Origin: an uncultured bacterium
Lineage (GTDB): Bacteria > Actinomycetota > Coriobacteriia > Coriobacteriales > Coriobacteriaceae
NCBI GenBank assembly: GCA_905215385.1
Contig: CAJMPY010000013.1
Location: 1 to 64,000 of the forward strand
Length of the DNA stretch: 64,000 nt
Direction: 5' to 3'
The notes beneath the pieces were generated by a model. That model made no database searches. It was not told the DNA's origin and saw nothing but the letters and a program-made list of their open reading frames with translations. Position numbers and translations under genes: made by a program. Positions within the stretch are counted from its first letter, which is position 1, and every line of letters starts with the position of its first letter. This document shows, in pieces, positions 25,723-34,635 of the stretch.

Positions 25723-26172
25723 TTAGATCTCGCGCAGGGTGTTGAGAATCGTACGCAGCGACGCATACATCTGCTCGCGCTGCTCCACGCCCATGGCCTT
25801 GCCGGTGGTTTCGAGCACGTCGTGGATGATGCGGTCGGCCTCGTTCATGCTCTCGCCACCCAGCGTGGTCAGGCGAACCGGAGCGCGGTACTTAACGGCA
25901 GCATCGCCCGAGTCATCAACCTCAACAAAGCCGCCCTCCTCCAGGTGCGCCAGCGTGCGCGAAACGGCAGCGCGCGTCACGCCGGCCACTCGAGCCAGGT
26001 CGGCGCCGGTCATGCCGTCCTTGCTGCGTTCCAGGTAGTACAGGCACATGACGTCGGAGCCCTTGAGGCCCAGCCTTGCGCCCTCGGACGTCTTGATACG
26101 CTGAATCTCCTTGTAGAGCCCGCTAATCAGTCCGACAAAATCCTCAAAACGTGTCTCGTCGTTCTGCTGCAT
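25723..26172 (-). CDS. MarR-family transcriptional regulator
   Basis: The 149-residue protein has the winged-helix layout of MarR: an N-terminal dimer helix, LKGSDVMCLYYLER, the recognition helix in TGADLARVAGVTRAAVSRTLAHLEEGG (cut), the wing VRLTTLGGESM and C-terminal dimer helices. It probably regulates degV or nearby genes; ligand unknown. The start is ATG 26172. Confidence 0.9.
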   Translation of the reverse strand: MQQNDETRFEDFVGLISGLYKEIQRIKTSEGARLGLKGSDVMCLYYLERSKDGMTGADLARVAGVTRAAVSRTLAHLEEGGFVEVDDSGDAAVKYRAPVRLTTLGGESMNEADRIIHDVLETTGKAMGVEQREQMYASLRTILNTLREI

Positions 26173-26280
26173 GGGAGACGACCGCCTTTCGCTTGCATAA
26201 TGCTAATGGGTAAACATCTTAGCCGCATGTCCGAACCTCCGTACCCAAATATCCCAATTGTTAACCCATCAACATAAAAA

Positions 26281-26313
26281 CCACCACAAAGGGGACCGAC
26301 ACCTTTGTGGTGG
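26281..26313. repeat. CCACCACAAAGG palindrome, copy 3
   Basis: CCACCACAAAGG / CCTTTGTGGTGG arms flank GGACCGACA. It lies 30 bases from the B3/4 gene stop. Confidence 0.85.
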
Positions 26314-26342
26314 CTTGGGACATCAATAGGTTTTAGGCGCCG

Positions 26343-27062
26343 CTACAGCTCCACGCAGGGATTGTCGCGAGTGATAAGCGTCTTAACGACAACCGTCGCT
26401 CCCAGATAGCGCTCGAGCAGCTCGGCTAAGCGATCGATCGCGGCCTGACAGTCCCCCATGCGCTCGGGCTCTACACACTCAATCGCCAGGAACGCATCGG
26501 CCGAATCGTCGGACAGGGCCGTTCGAACGCCATCGCGCCAGTTCCAGCAGCGGCACACGGCGCCCGCGTCATCGATGTAGGCGAGCTCGCCGGGAAGCGT
26601 CGAGTCATCCGCTTCCTCGCCAAGGGGCAAGAATGCATCGCCACCGTCGGTCACCTTCAAGCGAAGGTCTCCCTCGATCGCATGCAAATCCTCGCCTCCC
26701 ACGGGCAGCGCGTAGGTCAGCGACACCGTGTTGTAAATATCCACCGCGGGCGTAATGTGGCCCACCGGCTTGCCCTTGAGCACGCGCTTGAGCAAGTTCT
26801 CGATCGAGCAGCGGGCGCCCTTTTTAGTCTTGAACAGCCGGTACGCGTCACGCCATGCCTTGACCGGCGCGTTCTCGCTGATGGTATCGCTTGTCAGGTG
26901 GCGCTCCGCATCGATGTTGGCGCGGTCAAGCAGCGCGGCGATCGCATCCACGTCCTCCTGGGGAATCTGAGCCGCGGGCTTCATGCCCTTTACGACCACG
27001 ACGCCGACCGCCGCCTGTGGAAATAGCTCCCAAAATGAATCCTCGGCAATAAAGCTCTTCAT
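26343..27062 (-). CDS. Stand-alone B3/4 domain protein
   Basis: This 239-residue protein resembles the B3/B4 domain of phenylalanyl-tRNA synthetase beta chain found as an independent protein, a family suspected of tRNA binding or editing. Supporting motifs are APVKAWRDAYRLFKTKKGARCSIENLLKR, ITPAVDIYNTVSLTYALPVGGEDL and the middle PLGEEADDSTLPGELAYID. ATG 27062 is preceded by GGGAG. Confidence 0.85.
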   Translation of the reverse strand: MKSFIAEDSFWELFPQAAVGVVVVKGMKPAAQIPQEDVDAIAALLDRANIDAERHLTSDTISENAPVKAWRDAYRLFKTKKGARCSIENLLKRVLKGKPVGHITPAVDIYNTVSLTYALPVGGEDLHAIEGDLRLKVTDGGDAFLPLGEEADDSTLPGELAYIDDAGAVCRCWNWRDGVRTALSDDSADAFLAIECVEPERMGDCQAAIDRLAELLERYLGATVVVKTLITRDNPCVEL

Positions 27063-27106
27063 ACGTGCTCCCTTCACGATTCGCCCCAATGCGAATGCCT
27101 AAACAA

Positions 27107-27163
27107 AAAGCGCCCTTACGGCGGCCACCTTCAAAGTCCTACGGTGCCGCCACAAGAGCGCTT
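27107..27163 (-). terminator. Terminator of pckA reading through
   Basis: On the minus strand a long stem (AAGCGC and GGCGGC blocks with complements) ends in CTTTTTGTTT. It lies between pckA and the B3/4 gene. Confidence 0.8.
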
Positions 27164-27235
27164 ACGCTGTCCCCATCCGGAGAAGGGAACGATATGTCAG
27201 GCGTATTGTAACCCGAGTCATCCGCGCGAGCAAAA

Positions 27236-27268
27236 CCACCGCAAAGGTGCCTGTCCCCTTTGCGGTGG
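27236..27268. repeat. CCACCGCAAAGG palindrome, copy 4 with compensatory change
   Basis: CCACCGCAAAGG / CCTTTGCGGTGG arms flank TGCCTGTCC. Relative to the other copies one arm base is G instead of A and its partner C instead of T, so the pairing is kept. Confidence 0.85.
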
Positions 27269-27277
27269 CTGACGATA

Positions 27278-28948
27278 CTACAGGCGGAGTCCCAGCAGCC
27301 CACGGCCACGATGACGGGCCTCGACAGGCACTTGGGCGTGCGGGCCGGCGGCCTTTACGGACTCGGGCAGATGCGAGTACTTCTTCTCAAAGTTCTCTTC
27401 GAACATCACCGCCAAGTTGTGCGCGGCCTCGTCGTAGCGCGCGGTGCTCTGCCAGTACTGGCGCGGCACCAAGATGCCGTCGGGCACACCGTGGCACGTA
27501 GTGGGAATGTCGACGTTAAAGATGTCGTCGTGCACGAACTCGCTATCCTCGATGGTGCCGTCGAGGGCGCGCGCGACCAGCGAGCGCGTGTAGGCCAGCT
27601 CGATACGATGGCCCACGCCGTAGCCGCCCCCAATCCAGCCCGTGTTGACCAGATAGACGCGGGTGCGACCGTCGGCGATACGCTCGCCGAGCATCTTGGC
27701 GTAGACCATAGGGTCGAGCGGCATAAACGGCTCTCCGAACAGCGAGGAGAACGTGGGCGTGGGCTCGGTGACGCCGACCTCGGTGCCGGGGATCTTGGCC
27801 GTAAAGCCCGTCACAAAGTGATACATGGCGGCGTCGGCCGTCAGGCGCGAGATGGGCGGCAGCACGCCAAAGGCATCGCAGGTCAAAAACAGCACGACGC
27901 TCGGGGTAGTGCCCATGCCTTTGGTCCAAGCGTTGGGGATGTGCTCCACTGGGTAGGCAACGCGCGTATTGTGCGTGATGGAGACGTCGTCGTAGTTAGG
28001 CTTGCGGCCCTCGTCGAGCACCACGTTTTCGCAGATGGCGCCAAAGCGAACAGCGTTGAAGATCTCGGGCTCGTGGAACGCATCCAAGCCCTCGCACTTG
28101 GCGTAGCAGCCGCCCTCGATGTTGAAGATGCCCATGTCGGACCAGCCGTGCTCGTCATCGCCGATCAGCAGGCGCGTGGGGTTGGCCGAAAGCGTGGTCT
28201 TGCCGGTGCCCGACAGGCCAAAGAACACCGCGGTCTCGTGCGTGACGGGATCCATGCTAGCCGAGCAGTGCATGGGCAGCACGTCGTCCTCGACGGGCAG
28301 CAAATAATTCATAACGCTGAAGATCGACTTTTTAATCTCGCCGGAGTAGCCGGTGCCGGCGACCAGAATCACGCGTTCCTGGAAGTTGATGACCACGGCA
28401 GCGCTGGAGTTGAGGCCCTTGATGGCAGGGTCGCACTGGTAACCGGGCGCTGCGAGCACGCAGAAGTCGGGCTCGCCGGTGCGCGCGATTTCGCGGGCGA
28501 GCGGGCGGGCGAGCATCTGCTTAATAAAGAGTGCCTGGCTGGCACGCTCGCAGGCAACGAGCAGTCGACGCGTGTGGTTGCGGTCGGCGCCTGCCATGCC
28601 GCGGGTGACGAACACGTCGCGCTCGTTGAGATAGTCGACGATGCCGGCCTTGATGGCCTCATAGCTCTCGACGGACAGCGGGCGGTTGACGGCGCCCCAG
28701 GCAATTTTGTCGTGGACATCGGGGGTGTCGACGATAAAGCGGTCATTGGGGGAACGGCCGGTGCGCTCCCCCGTCTCGATCACCAGCGCGCCGTTGGATG
28801 CCATGCGGCCTTCTTCGCGGCGGATAGCGTGCTCGACGAGCTCCGCGGCGGGTAGATCGACCAGCAGGCGGGGCTGGTTCTCGGCAGGATCTTCGACCAG
28901 CGTAATGCCAAAGTTGGACAGAACTTCTGCAGGGGTAATACCTGGCAT
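27278..28948 (-). CDS. pckA: Phosphoenolpyruvate carboxykinase (ATP)
   Basis: PckA interconverts oxaloacetate and PEP with ATP/ADP, in gluconeogenesis or CO2-fixing fermentation. The 556-residue protein has the P-loop GLSGTGKTTLSA (about 243) and the metal site in FNIEGGCYAKCEGL. Other family motifs are TGYSGEIKKSIFSVMN, ERTGRSPNDRF near the N-terminus and the C-terminal NTGWIGGGYGVGHR. ATG 28948 has AAAGGAGG upstream; longer in-frame reading to 29152 lacks support. Confidence 0.97.
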   Translation of the reverse strand: MPGITPAEVLSNFGITLVEDPAENQPRLLVDLPAAELVEHAIRREEGRMASNGALVIETGERTGRSPNDRFIVDTPDVHDKIAWGAVNRPLSVESYEAIKAGIVDYLNERDVFVTRGMAGADRNHTRRLLVACERASQALFIKQMLARPLAREIARTGEPDFCVLAAPGYQCDPAIKGLNSSAAVVINFQERVILVAGTGYSGEIKKSIFSVMNYLLPVEDDVLPMHCSASMDPVTHETAVFFGLSGTGKTTLSANPTRLLIGDDEHGWSDMGIFNIEGGCYAKCEGLDAFHEPEIFNAVRFGAICENVVLDEGRKPNYDDVSITHNTRVAYPVEHIPNAWTKGMGTTPSVVLFLTCDAFGVLPPISRLTADAAMYHFVTGFTAKIPGTEVGVTEPTPTFSSLFGEPFMPLDPMVYAKMLGERIADGRTRVYLVNTGWIGGGYGVGHRIELAYTRSLVARALDGTIEDSEFVHDDIFNVDIPTTCHGVPDGILVPRQYWQSTARYDEAAHNLAVMFEENFEKKYSHLPESVKAAGPHAQVPVEARHRGRGLLGLRL

Positions 28949-29093
28949 GGGGCCTCCTTTAAAAGCGCGACACGTGGACGCGGCGCGCACTTTACTCACG
29001 TAAAGCCCGTTGTACCCGATATGCAAAAACGTTTTTGCGGCAACGACGAAGCGCCCGCCCAACGGACAAAAATCGCACGCAAGCGGCCTAGTT

Positions 29094-29226
29094 ATTGGGG
29101 GCGTTCTTAAACGACTAGTCGTTGGGGACACTCTTGAACAGGCAGCAGCCAAGGAGTGTCCCTAGATGCCGGCACTCGGGGACGTTCCTAAAGTGCCGGC
29201 ACATAAGGAACGTCCCAAGTGCCGAC
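29094..29226. repeat. Cluster of short repeats upstream of the flippase gene
   Basis: It starts with the CGTTCTTAAACG block seen at 7,691. A hairpin GGGACACTC / GAGTGTCCC (29,125-29,162) and two TGCCGGCA-armed units with GGGGACGTTCC cores follow. The remaining 28,949-29,325 gap has no gene. Confidence 0.65.
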
Positions 29227-29325
29227 TACTGAATGGCACCGCCGAAATTATTGAACAACCTGCTCAAAAACACGAATGGACACCACCGCGACTATACTAG
29301 AGCGCAGTAGGAGAAAGGAACCGCC

Positions 29326-30906
29326 TTGAGTATCACGCCTCTCGATAGCATCCGCCGTGCCATCGCCCGCCGCAATGGCGTCGCCGACCCCGCCGTAGCG
29401 AGCAACGGCACCGCAAAGGCCCAGGGCGGACGCATCGAGAACGGCCTGTTCCCTGCCTCCCACACGGCCGAAGAGCTCGCGCGCATCCAGGAGCTGAGCC
29501 AGCGCAACGCCGGCGGCCCCGACAGCAGCCAGGCCACGCGCCGTCGCCGCGAGCGCGATCGCCAACCCGGCCCCATCCACCGCATGGTCAATGCCTGGTG
29601 GAACCGCCTGCTCGGAGCCGTCTACGGCGGCGGCTTCTCCACGCAAGAAGCCGAGTACGAAGATCACGCCACCCGACGCGACTACCTTTGGAATACCCTG
29701 GGCACCGCCGTATGGGGCATGGCGTTTCCGCTGCTCACCATTGTGTCGACGCAGCTCGTGGGCCCCGAGGAAGCCGGCAAGTTCTCCATCGCCTTTGTCA
29801 CCGGCACGCTCATCATGATCGCGTGCAACTACGGCGTGCGCAACTTTCAGGTCTCGGACATCGACGAAAAGACCTCCTTCGCCTCCTACCAGCTCAACCG
29901 CTGGCTCTGCGGAGCGCTCGCGCTGGCATGCGGCCTGGTATACAGCAGCGCCCGCGGCTACGATGCGCAGATGGCCACGATCGGCCTGGGCGTCTACCTC
30001 TATAAGGTGATCGACGGCGTGGCGGACGTATACGAGGGCCGCCTGCAGCAGGCCGATAAACTCTACCTGGCCGGCATGAGCCAAACGCTGCGCTCCGTCG
30101 GCGTCATCGTGGTCTTTAGCGTGGCGCTGTTCCTTACGCGCAGCATGCCCATCGCGGCCATGGCCATGGGCATCGCCGCGATTGCCTCGCTCGTGCTGGT
30201 CACCGCCCCGCTCGCCCTGCTCGAAACCGAAAAATCGCGCCGCGTGAGCCTGCGCGAGGTCGGCCACCTGTTTGTCCAGTGCGCCCCGCTCTTTGGTGCG
30301 TTGTTCCTGTTCAACCTTATCGAGAGCATGCCCAAGTTCGTGATGGAGGGCACGCTGGCCTACAAGTATCAGCTGTACTTTAATGCACTGTTCTTTCCGG
30401 CGCAGGCAATTTTGTTGAGCATTGGATTTATCTATAAACCACAGCTCCTGCGCCTGTCGAGCATTTGGGCAAATCCGCGCAAGCGTCGCCGCTTTGACCT
30501 GATTATTGTTGCCGTTATGGCACTGATTGTGGTCATTACCGGAGCGTGCGCCGCATTTATGGCAGGCCCCGGCATCCCCATCATGAGCTTTATGTACGGC
30601 CTCAACTATGAGCGCTACCGCACGCTGGCACTGCTAATGGTTGTCGCCGGCGGCATCACCGCGGCAATCGACTTTATCTACGCCATCATCACGGTGTTGC
30701 GCCACGCCGGCGATGTCACCAAGATCTACCTGATCTGCTTCGCCGTAAGCGTGGTGCTGCCGGTGATCCTGATTAAGCTGCTGGGTCTGATGGGCGCTGT
30801 GGTGAGCTACCTTGCGGTCATGGCCCTACTCCTGGTGCTGCTGATTATCGAGTACACCCACATACGCCAGCGCATCGAACGCGACCGTAACCCATACGGC
30901 GCCTAA
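29326..30906 (+). CDS. Polysaccharide/lipid flippase-like membrane protein (MOP superfamily)
   Basis: The 526-residue protein has a hydrophilic N-terminal ~110 residues. About 12 membrane segments follow from LWNTLGTAVWGMAFPLLTIVSTQLVG on. The pattern, including SLREVGHLFVQCAPLFGALFLFN and a C-terminal YLAVMALLLVLLIIEYTHI, fits Wzx-type oligosaccharide flippases. The start is TTG 29326 with GGAGAAAGGA upstream, which is convincing. It could work with the WecA/TagO-like enzyme, though the genes are 7 kb apart. Confidence 0.82.
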   Translation: MSITPLDSIRRAIARRNGVADPAVASNGTAKAQGGRIENGLFPASHTAEELARIQELSQRNAGGPDSSQATRRRRERDRQPGPIHRMVNAWWNRLLGAVYGGGFSTQEAEYEDHATRRDYLWNTLGTAVWGMAFPLLTIVSTQLVGPEEAGKFSIAFVTGTLIMIACNYGVRNFQVSDIDEKTSFASYQLNRWLCGALALACGLVYSSARGYDAQMATIGLGVYLYKVIDGVADVYEGRLQQADKLYLAGMSQTLRSVGVIVVFSVALFLTRSMPIAAMAMGIAAIASLVLVTAPLALLETEKSRRVSLREVGHLFVQCAPLFGALFLFNLIESMPKFVMEGTLAYKYQLYFNALFFPAQAILLSIGFIYKPQLLRLSSIWANPRKRRRFDLIIVAVMALIVVITGACAAFMAGPGIPIMSFMYGLNYERYRTLALLMVVAGGITAAIDFIYAIITVLRHAGDVTKIYLICFAVSVVLPVILIKLLGLMGAVVSYLAVMALLLVLLIIEYTHIRQRIERDRNPYGA

Positions 30907-30987
30907 TTTGCTGCCCCCGGTCACCGGAATTAACGATGGAATCACCCCGGCTGGGGTCTCGTTGCGGACGATTTGCGACACGCAAAA

Positions 30988-31110
30988 CTAAGTGAGTAGA
31001 CTTTTGCCGAATCCCTGACCACACAGGCAAAACACAAGTCAGTGACCTGCGGTTTTGTTGAGGCAAATTTGCCGGCTGCTCGGCATTTCCAAAAAAGTCT
31101 ACTCACTTAG
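30988..31110. repeat. ACCTGCGG-loop element, copy C (123 nt)
   Basis: A perfect 18-bp outer stem CTAAGTGAGTAGACTTTT / AAAAGTCTACTCACTTAG encloses the inner CAAAAC ... GTTTTG stem with loop ACCTGCGG (31,045-31,052). The flanks (a CCCC/GGGG hairpin before, CCAGCGGG after) are also shared with copy D. Confidence 0.85.
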
Positions 31111-31123
31111 CCAGCGGGCAGCC

Positions 31124-31160
31124 AAATGATTATTTAATCCCCGTCCCAGAAAAATCATTT
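31124..31160. repeat. AATGATT-armed hairpin, second copy
   Basis: It is almost identical to 19,555-19,594, with the CCCCGTCCC core and AATGATT/AATCATT arms. Confidence 0.7.
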
Positions 31161-31222
31161 GGTTGGCAGAAGGGCAAAAGCAGTCAAAAAAGCCCGTCCC
31201 AAATTAGCGACCCCTTGCGCCA

Positions 31223-32062
31223 TCATTCTCCAGGCTTGATATTTGCGTAGAACTCCGCACCATCATCCAGGCGCAGGATGCCGACGCGGCCGAACTCGGA
31301 ACCAGTGGCGGCGGCGCAGTCGATGTCGATGCGATCGGGCACGCCGGCGGTGTCCTCGCCGCCCAGGCGCACGATCTGCCCACGGCCCGACTCCTCATCG
31401 AGCCCCGCCAGGCCGCCGACCTCGCAATAACGTCCAAGCGACACCGTGGGCGTGTGGCCGCTCACCACGACCGGACCCTTGCCCTCGGCAGAAAGCAGCC
31501 CCGTCGACGCATCCCAGTAGCCATGACGAATCCACAGCAAGTCATCGGACGACTGCACCGCAAGCATCTGCTGTAGTAGCTCGCGATCGGCGCTAACCGC
31601 TCCGGCACCATCGGCACAATCAACCCCATGTTCAAGCAAAAACGCCCGCGCCGCCTCGGTCTGGATGCCGGCATGTACCAGCAGGTACGGGCGCTCGTCA
31701 GTCTCGGCTACCGCGTAGAGCGGCAGCGTCGCCATCCAACGCACGAGCTCCTCGTACGCCTCAAATTCCATATCGTTGAGCTGCTGACGGGTAGTCCAAC
31801 CGCCGTTGATATCCCAGGTCTCGGCATCGAGCGGATCCTGGCCAATGATGGCATCGAGCATGATCTGCTCGTGATTGCCCTTGAGCACGCGAGCGTTGGG
31901 TAGCGAGCGCACGAGCTTAATAACGCCAACCGGATCGGGCCCGCGATCGATCATGTCACCCAGCACGTACAGCGTATCGTCGGACGCCAGCGAAATCTTG
32001 GACAGGGCCTCGTCAAGCGCACGCACGTGCCCGTGAGCATCAGATGTCACATAGATCGCCAT
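31223..32062 (-). CDS. PPP-type metallophosphoesterase
   Basis: This 279-residue phosphatase of the serine/threonine phosphatase (PPP, ApaH-like) type has all core metal motifs: SDAHGH (D8, H10), GDMIDRG (35-41), KGNHEQ (61-66), a later VHAG and SGHTP. The C-terminus has an RIDIDCAAATGSEFGRVGIL segment, as in this family. The substrate could be phosphoproteins, Ap4A or RNA caps. The start is ATG 32062, within a 325-base divergent gap shared with the antiporter gene. Confidence 0.9.
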   Translation of the reverse strand: MAIYVTSDAHGHVRALDEALSKISLASDDTLYVLGDMIDRGPDPVGVIKLVRSLPNARVLKGNHEQIMLDAIIGQDPLDAETWDINGGWTTRQQLNDMEFEAYEELVRWMATLPLYAVAETDERPYLLVHAGIQTEAARAFLLEHGVDCADGAGAVSADRELLQQMLAVQSSDDLLWIRHGYWDASTGLLSAEGKGPVVVSGHTPTVSLGRYCEVGGLAGLDEESGRGQIVRLGGEDTAGVPDRIDIDCAAATGSEFGRVGILRLDDGAEFYANIKPGE

Positions 32063-32387
32063 GGAACGCCTCTCTTTACATTGCGGCCGAAGCCCGGAGC
32101 CGCAACTAAAACTTCAAGTTGAACTTAAACGTTACCCATTGTACTCCGTTGTAATAAAGCTGGAAAGGGTTGCATACCGTCAACGGTCGCCAGCGCACGC
32201 CTGCCAACCCGCGCCGCTCACGCCACGCCGTCTGGCCCAGCGCCCCGACCAGCGACGCTCGCATCGCAGCCTCGTGTCGAAAATGCGCACGCCCGCAATC
32301 CAGGCCCATAAACCCACCACCTTTGGGTACAAATAACCGCAGACAACTGACCGTGCCACGCCAACCACCCAGGAGCGGACACCATCC
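32063..32387. other. Divergent intergenic region
   Basis: This gap between the phosphatase and antiporter genes holds no gene or notable repeat. An AGGAG upstream of the antiporter start and a possible TTGAAC box are the only signals seen. Confidence 0.4.
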
Positions 32388-33989
32388 ATGAACCAGATAC
32401 TTCTCTTTATCGGCCTCGTCATTATTCTGTGTCTGACCATCAAACCCGTCGGCAAAAAGCTCCCCTTCCCCACCCTGCTCATCTTTATCGCGCTGGGCAT
32501 GCTGCTGGGCGTCAACGGCCCGACGCATATCGACTTTAGCGACTATGCGCTCACCGAAACCGTCTGCAGCACGGCGCTGCTGTTCATCATGTTCTACGGC
32601 GGCTTTAACACCAACATCGACCGTGCCAAACCCGTCGCCGCGCCCGCGGTGCTGCTGAGCACGCTCGGTGTCGTCATCACTGCTGGCATTACGGGTGCGT
32701 TTGCGCACTTTGTACTGGGCTTCGACTGGATCGGCGGCCTGCTGCTGGGCTCAGTCGTGGCGTCGACCGATGCGGCGAGCGTCTTTAGCGTGCTGCGCGA
32801 ACACAACCTGTCGCTGCGCGGCGGCACCGACTCGCTGCTCGAGGTCGAATCGGGCTCAAACGACCCCGTCGCCTACATGCTCACCGCGGTGCTCGCGACC
32901 CTCGCGGCCGGCGGCAACATCGACATCCCCATGCTGCTGGCCAAGCAGATCATCCTGGGCGTGGGGTTGGGTCTTGCCATCGGCTGGGCATCCAGCCGCC
33001 TGATAGAGCGCGCACGCGCAACGGCCGAGGGCGCGCAGACCATCTTTTTGTTCGCCGTGGCGATCGTTGCCTACGCGCTGCCGAGTTATCTGGGTGGCAA
33101 CGGCTTTTTGGCCGTATACCTGGCCGGCATCGTGCTGGGTGCCAGCGACATCACCGGCAAGGTCGAGATGGCGCACTTCTTCGATACCCTCACCGAAATG
33201 GCCGAGATGACCATCTTCTTTTTGCTCGGCCTGCTCGTGACGCCCGCCCGCCTGCCGCAAATGCTGCTACCGGGCCTGGCGCTCATGGCGTTTATGCTCT
33301 TCGTGAGCCGCCCCATCGCTGTTGGTGCGCTGCTGGCGCCCTTTAAGACGAACCCCCGCCAGGTTGCACTCGTGAGCTGGGCGGGCCTGCGCGGCGCGGC
33401 TTCGGTCGTATTTAGCCTCTTTGCCGTGGTGACCGGTATTCCCGGCGGTCACGACCTATTTGACCTGGTGTTTGTGATTGCCGTATCGAGCATCGTGGTG
33501 CAGGGCTCGCTACTGCCGGCGGTGGCGAAAAAGCTCGACATGATCGACGCAGAAGGCGACGTGCGCCGCACGTTTAACGACTACCGCGACGAAGACGGCA
33601 TGTCGTTTGTTAAGCTCAAGGTGGGAGCTGGACATCCGTTTGCCGGGCGCTCGCTTGCCGATATTGGCAGCGCTACGAACATGCTCGTCATCCTGGTGCT
33701 TCGAGACGGTGCGCACCCGGTGCTGCCCAACGGGGATACCGTGATCGAAGAAGGCGACCTTCTGGTTATGGCCGCGCCGACGTTTGAGGAGCGTGCCGAG
33801 GTTACGCTGCGCGAGGTCACCGTGACGCCCCATGGACGCCTGGCCGGTCAGCGCCTGCGCGACGTGCCGCAAGGCAAGCACCCCTTTATCGTCGTGATGC
33901 TCAAGCGCGACGGCCAAACGATCATCCCCGACGGCAACACCCAAGTCCACGCCGGCGACGAAGCCGTCATCGCCACGCTGGCGTCGTAG
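32388..33989 (+). CDS. CPA1-type K+ or Na+/H+ antiporter with TrkA-C domain (NhaP2-like)
   Basis: This inner-membrane cation/proton antiporter of 533 residues has about 12 hydrophobic helices in residues 1-385. They contain TDAASVFSVL, SGSNDPVAYML and SWAGLRGAASVVFSLFAV, the CPA1 signature regions. A cytoplasmic C-terminus (about 400-533) carries a TrkA-C/RCK_C-like domain (KLKVGAGHPFAGRSLADI, VIEEGDLLVMAAP) and a second partial repeat. This matches NhaP2/CvrA-type potassium/proton antiporters. Confidence 0.92.
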   Translation: MNQILLFIGLVIILCLTIKPVGKKLPFPTLLIFIALGMLLGVNGPTHIDFSDYALTETVCSTALLFIMFYGGFNTNIDRAKPVAAPAVLLSTLGVVITAGITGAFAHFVLGFDWIGGLLLGSVVASTDAASVFSVLREHNLSLRGGTDSLLEVESGSNDPVAYMLTAVLATLAAGGNIDIPMLLAKQIILGVGLGLAIGWASSRLIERARATAEGAQTIFLFAVAIVAYALPSYLGGNGFLAVYLAGIVLGASDITGKVEMAHFFDTLTEMAEMTIFFLLGLLVTPARLPQMLLPGLALMAFMLFVSRPIAVGALLAPFKTNPRQVALVSWAGLRGAASVVFSLFAVVTGIPGGHDLFDLVFVIAVSSIVVQGSLLPAVAKKLDMIDAEGDVRRTFNDYRDEDGMSFVKLKVGAGHPFAGRSLADIGSATNMLVILVLRDGAHPVLPNGDTVIEEGDLLVMAAPTFEERAEVTLREVTVTPHGRLAGQRLRDVPQGKHPFIVVMLKRDGQTIIPDGNTQVHAGDEAVIATLAS

Positions 33990-34091
33990 TGGCCATGGGG
34001 TAGCTAAAAGAGACACATCCCGAATTGGCTACATTTGAGCATCAATCGCCCCGACAGGGGTCGCGTTGAGGACAGTTAGTGTCTCTCAAGA

Positions 34092-34214
34092 CTAAGTGAG
34101 TAGGCTTTTGTCGAATCGCCGACCACGTCACCAAAGCACAAGTCTGTGACCTGCGGGTTTGTTGAAGAAAAGACTTCGGGTGCTCAGCATTTCCAAAAAA
34201 GCCTACTCACTTAG
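34092..34214. repeat. ACCTGCGG-loop element, copy D (123 nt)
   Basis: It has the same length as copy C and about 80% identity. The outer stem CTAAGTGAGTAGGCTTTT / AAAAGCCTACTCACTTAG differs from copy C by an A-to-G change matched by T-to-C on the other arm. ACCTGCGG is at 34,149-34,156. Confidence 0.85.
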
Positions 34215-34321
34215 CCGGCGGGTGGCCATAATAGAACCGCCGCGACGTCGTTGGACTCCGTTGCGACGGTTTATCATGCATTTTCGCACAGCCGTGGGCA
34301 CAAACACCCCGTCGCCCCATA

Positions 34322-34346
34322 TGACAAAGGGGCAGTCCCTTTGTCA
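34322..34346. repeat. TGACAAAGGG hairpin
   Basis: Perfect 10-bp arms TGACAAAGGG / CCCTTTGTCA have a 5-base loop. The minus strand reads GGGACTGCCCC across the loop, another variant of the GGGAC-core hairpins. Confidence 0.6.
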
Positions 34347-34420
34347 CATTAAATAGAACTTCAGCAAGAAGCTGAGGAAAAAGAAGACCGAATGAGCCAC
34401 CGCTCGCATCGCAACCATGG

Positions 34421-34490
34421 TATAAATGGATTGCGCTCCTTTATGGAGGGCAGTCAAGGGCCGGGGGATCCCCCCGGCATTTTTGTTTTT
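34421..34490 (+). ncRNA. DUF3800-associated small RNA element, copy 1
   Basis: A TATAAA box (34,421-34,426) is followed by a hairpin GxTTGC-CTCC-tttat-GGAG-GCAgTC, the linker TCAAGG and a GCCGGGGG/CCCCCCGGC terminator with T tracts. The same order of box, hairpin, AAG linker and CCGG terminator recurs at 34,547 (plus) and 35,321 (minus). It points toward the 3' end of the DUF3800 gene. Confidence 0.6.
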
Positions 34491-34546
34491 AGGTCAACAG
34501 GAAATCGAGCGAAATGTCTCGTGTAGACCCGACATGCGGTTTCTGT

Positions 34547-34615
34547 TATAAAGATGTCGGTACCCTCGAATAGAGGGGCCTCCAAGAGCCGGGGTCTTAC
34601 CTCCGGCATTTTTTA
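34547..34615 (+). ncRNA. DUF3800-associated small RNA element, copy 2
   Basis: A TATAAA box (34,547-34,552), the hairpin CCCTC-gaata-GAGGG, TCCAAGAGCCGGGG and a terminator ending in TTTTTT are present. It ends 20 bases from the stop of the convergent DUF3800 gene, so DUF3800 readthrough transcripts would be antisense to it. Confidence 0.6.
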
Positions 34616-34635
34616 TGCAATACGAGGCCTGCCCA

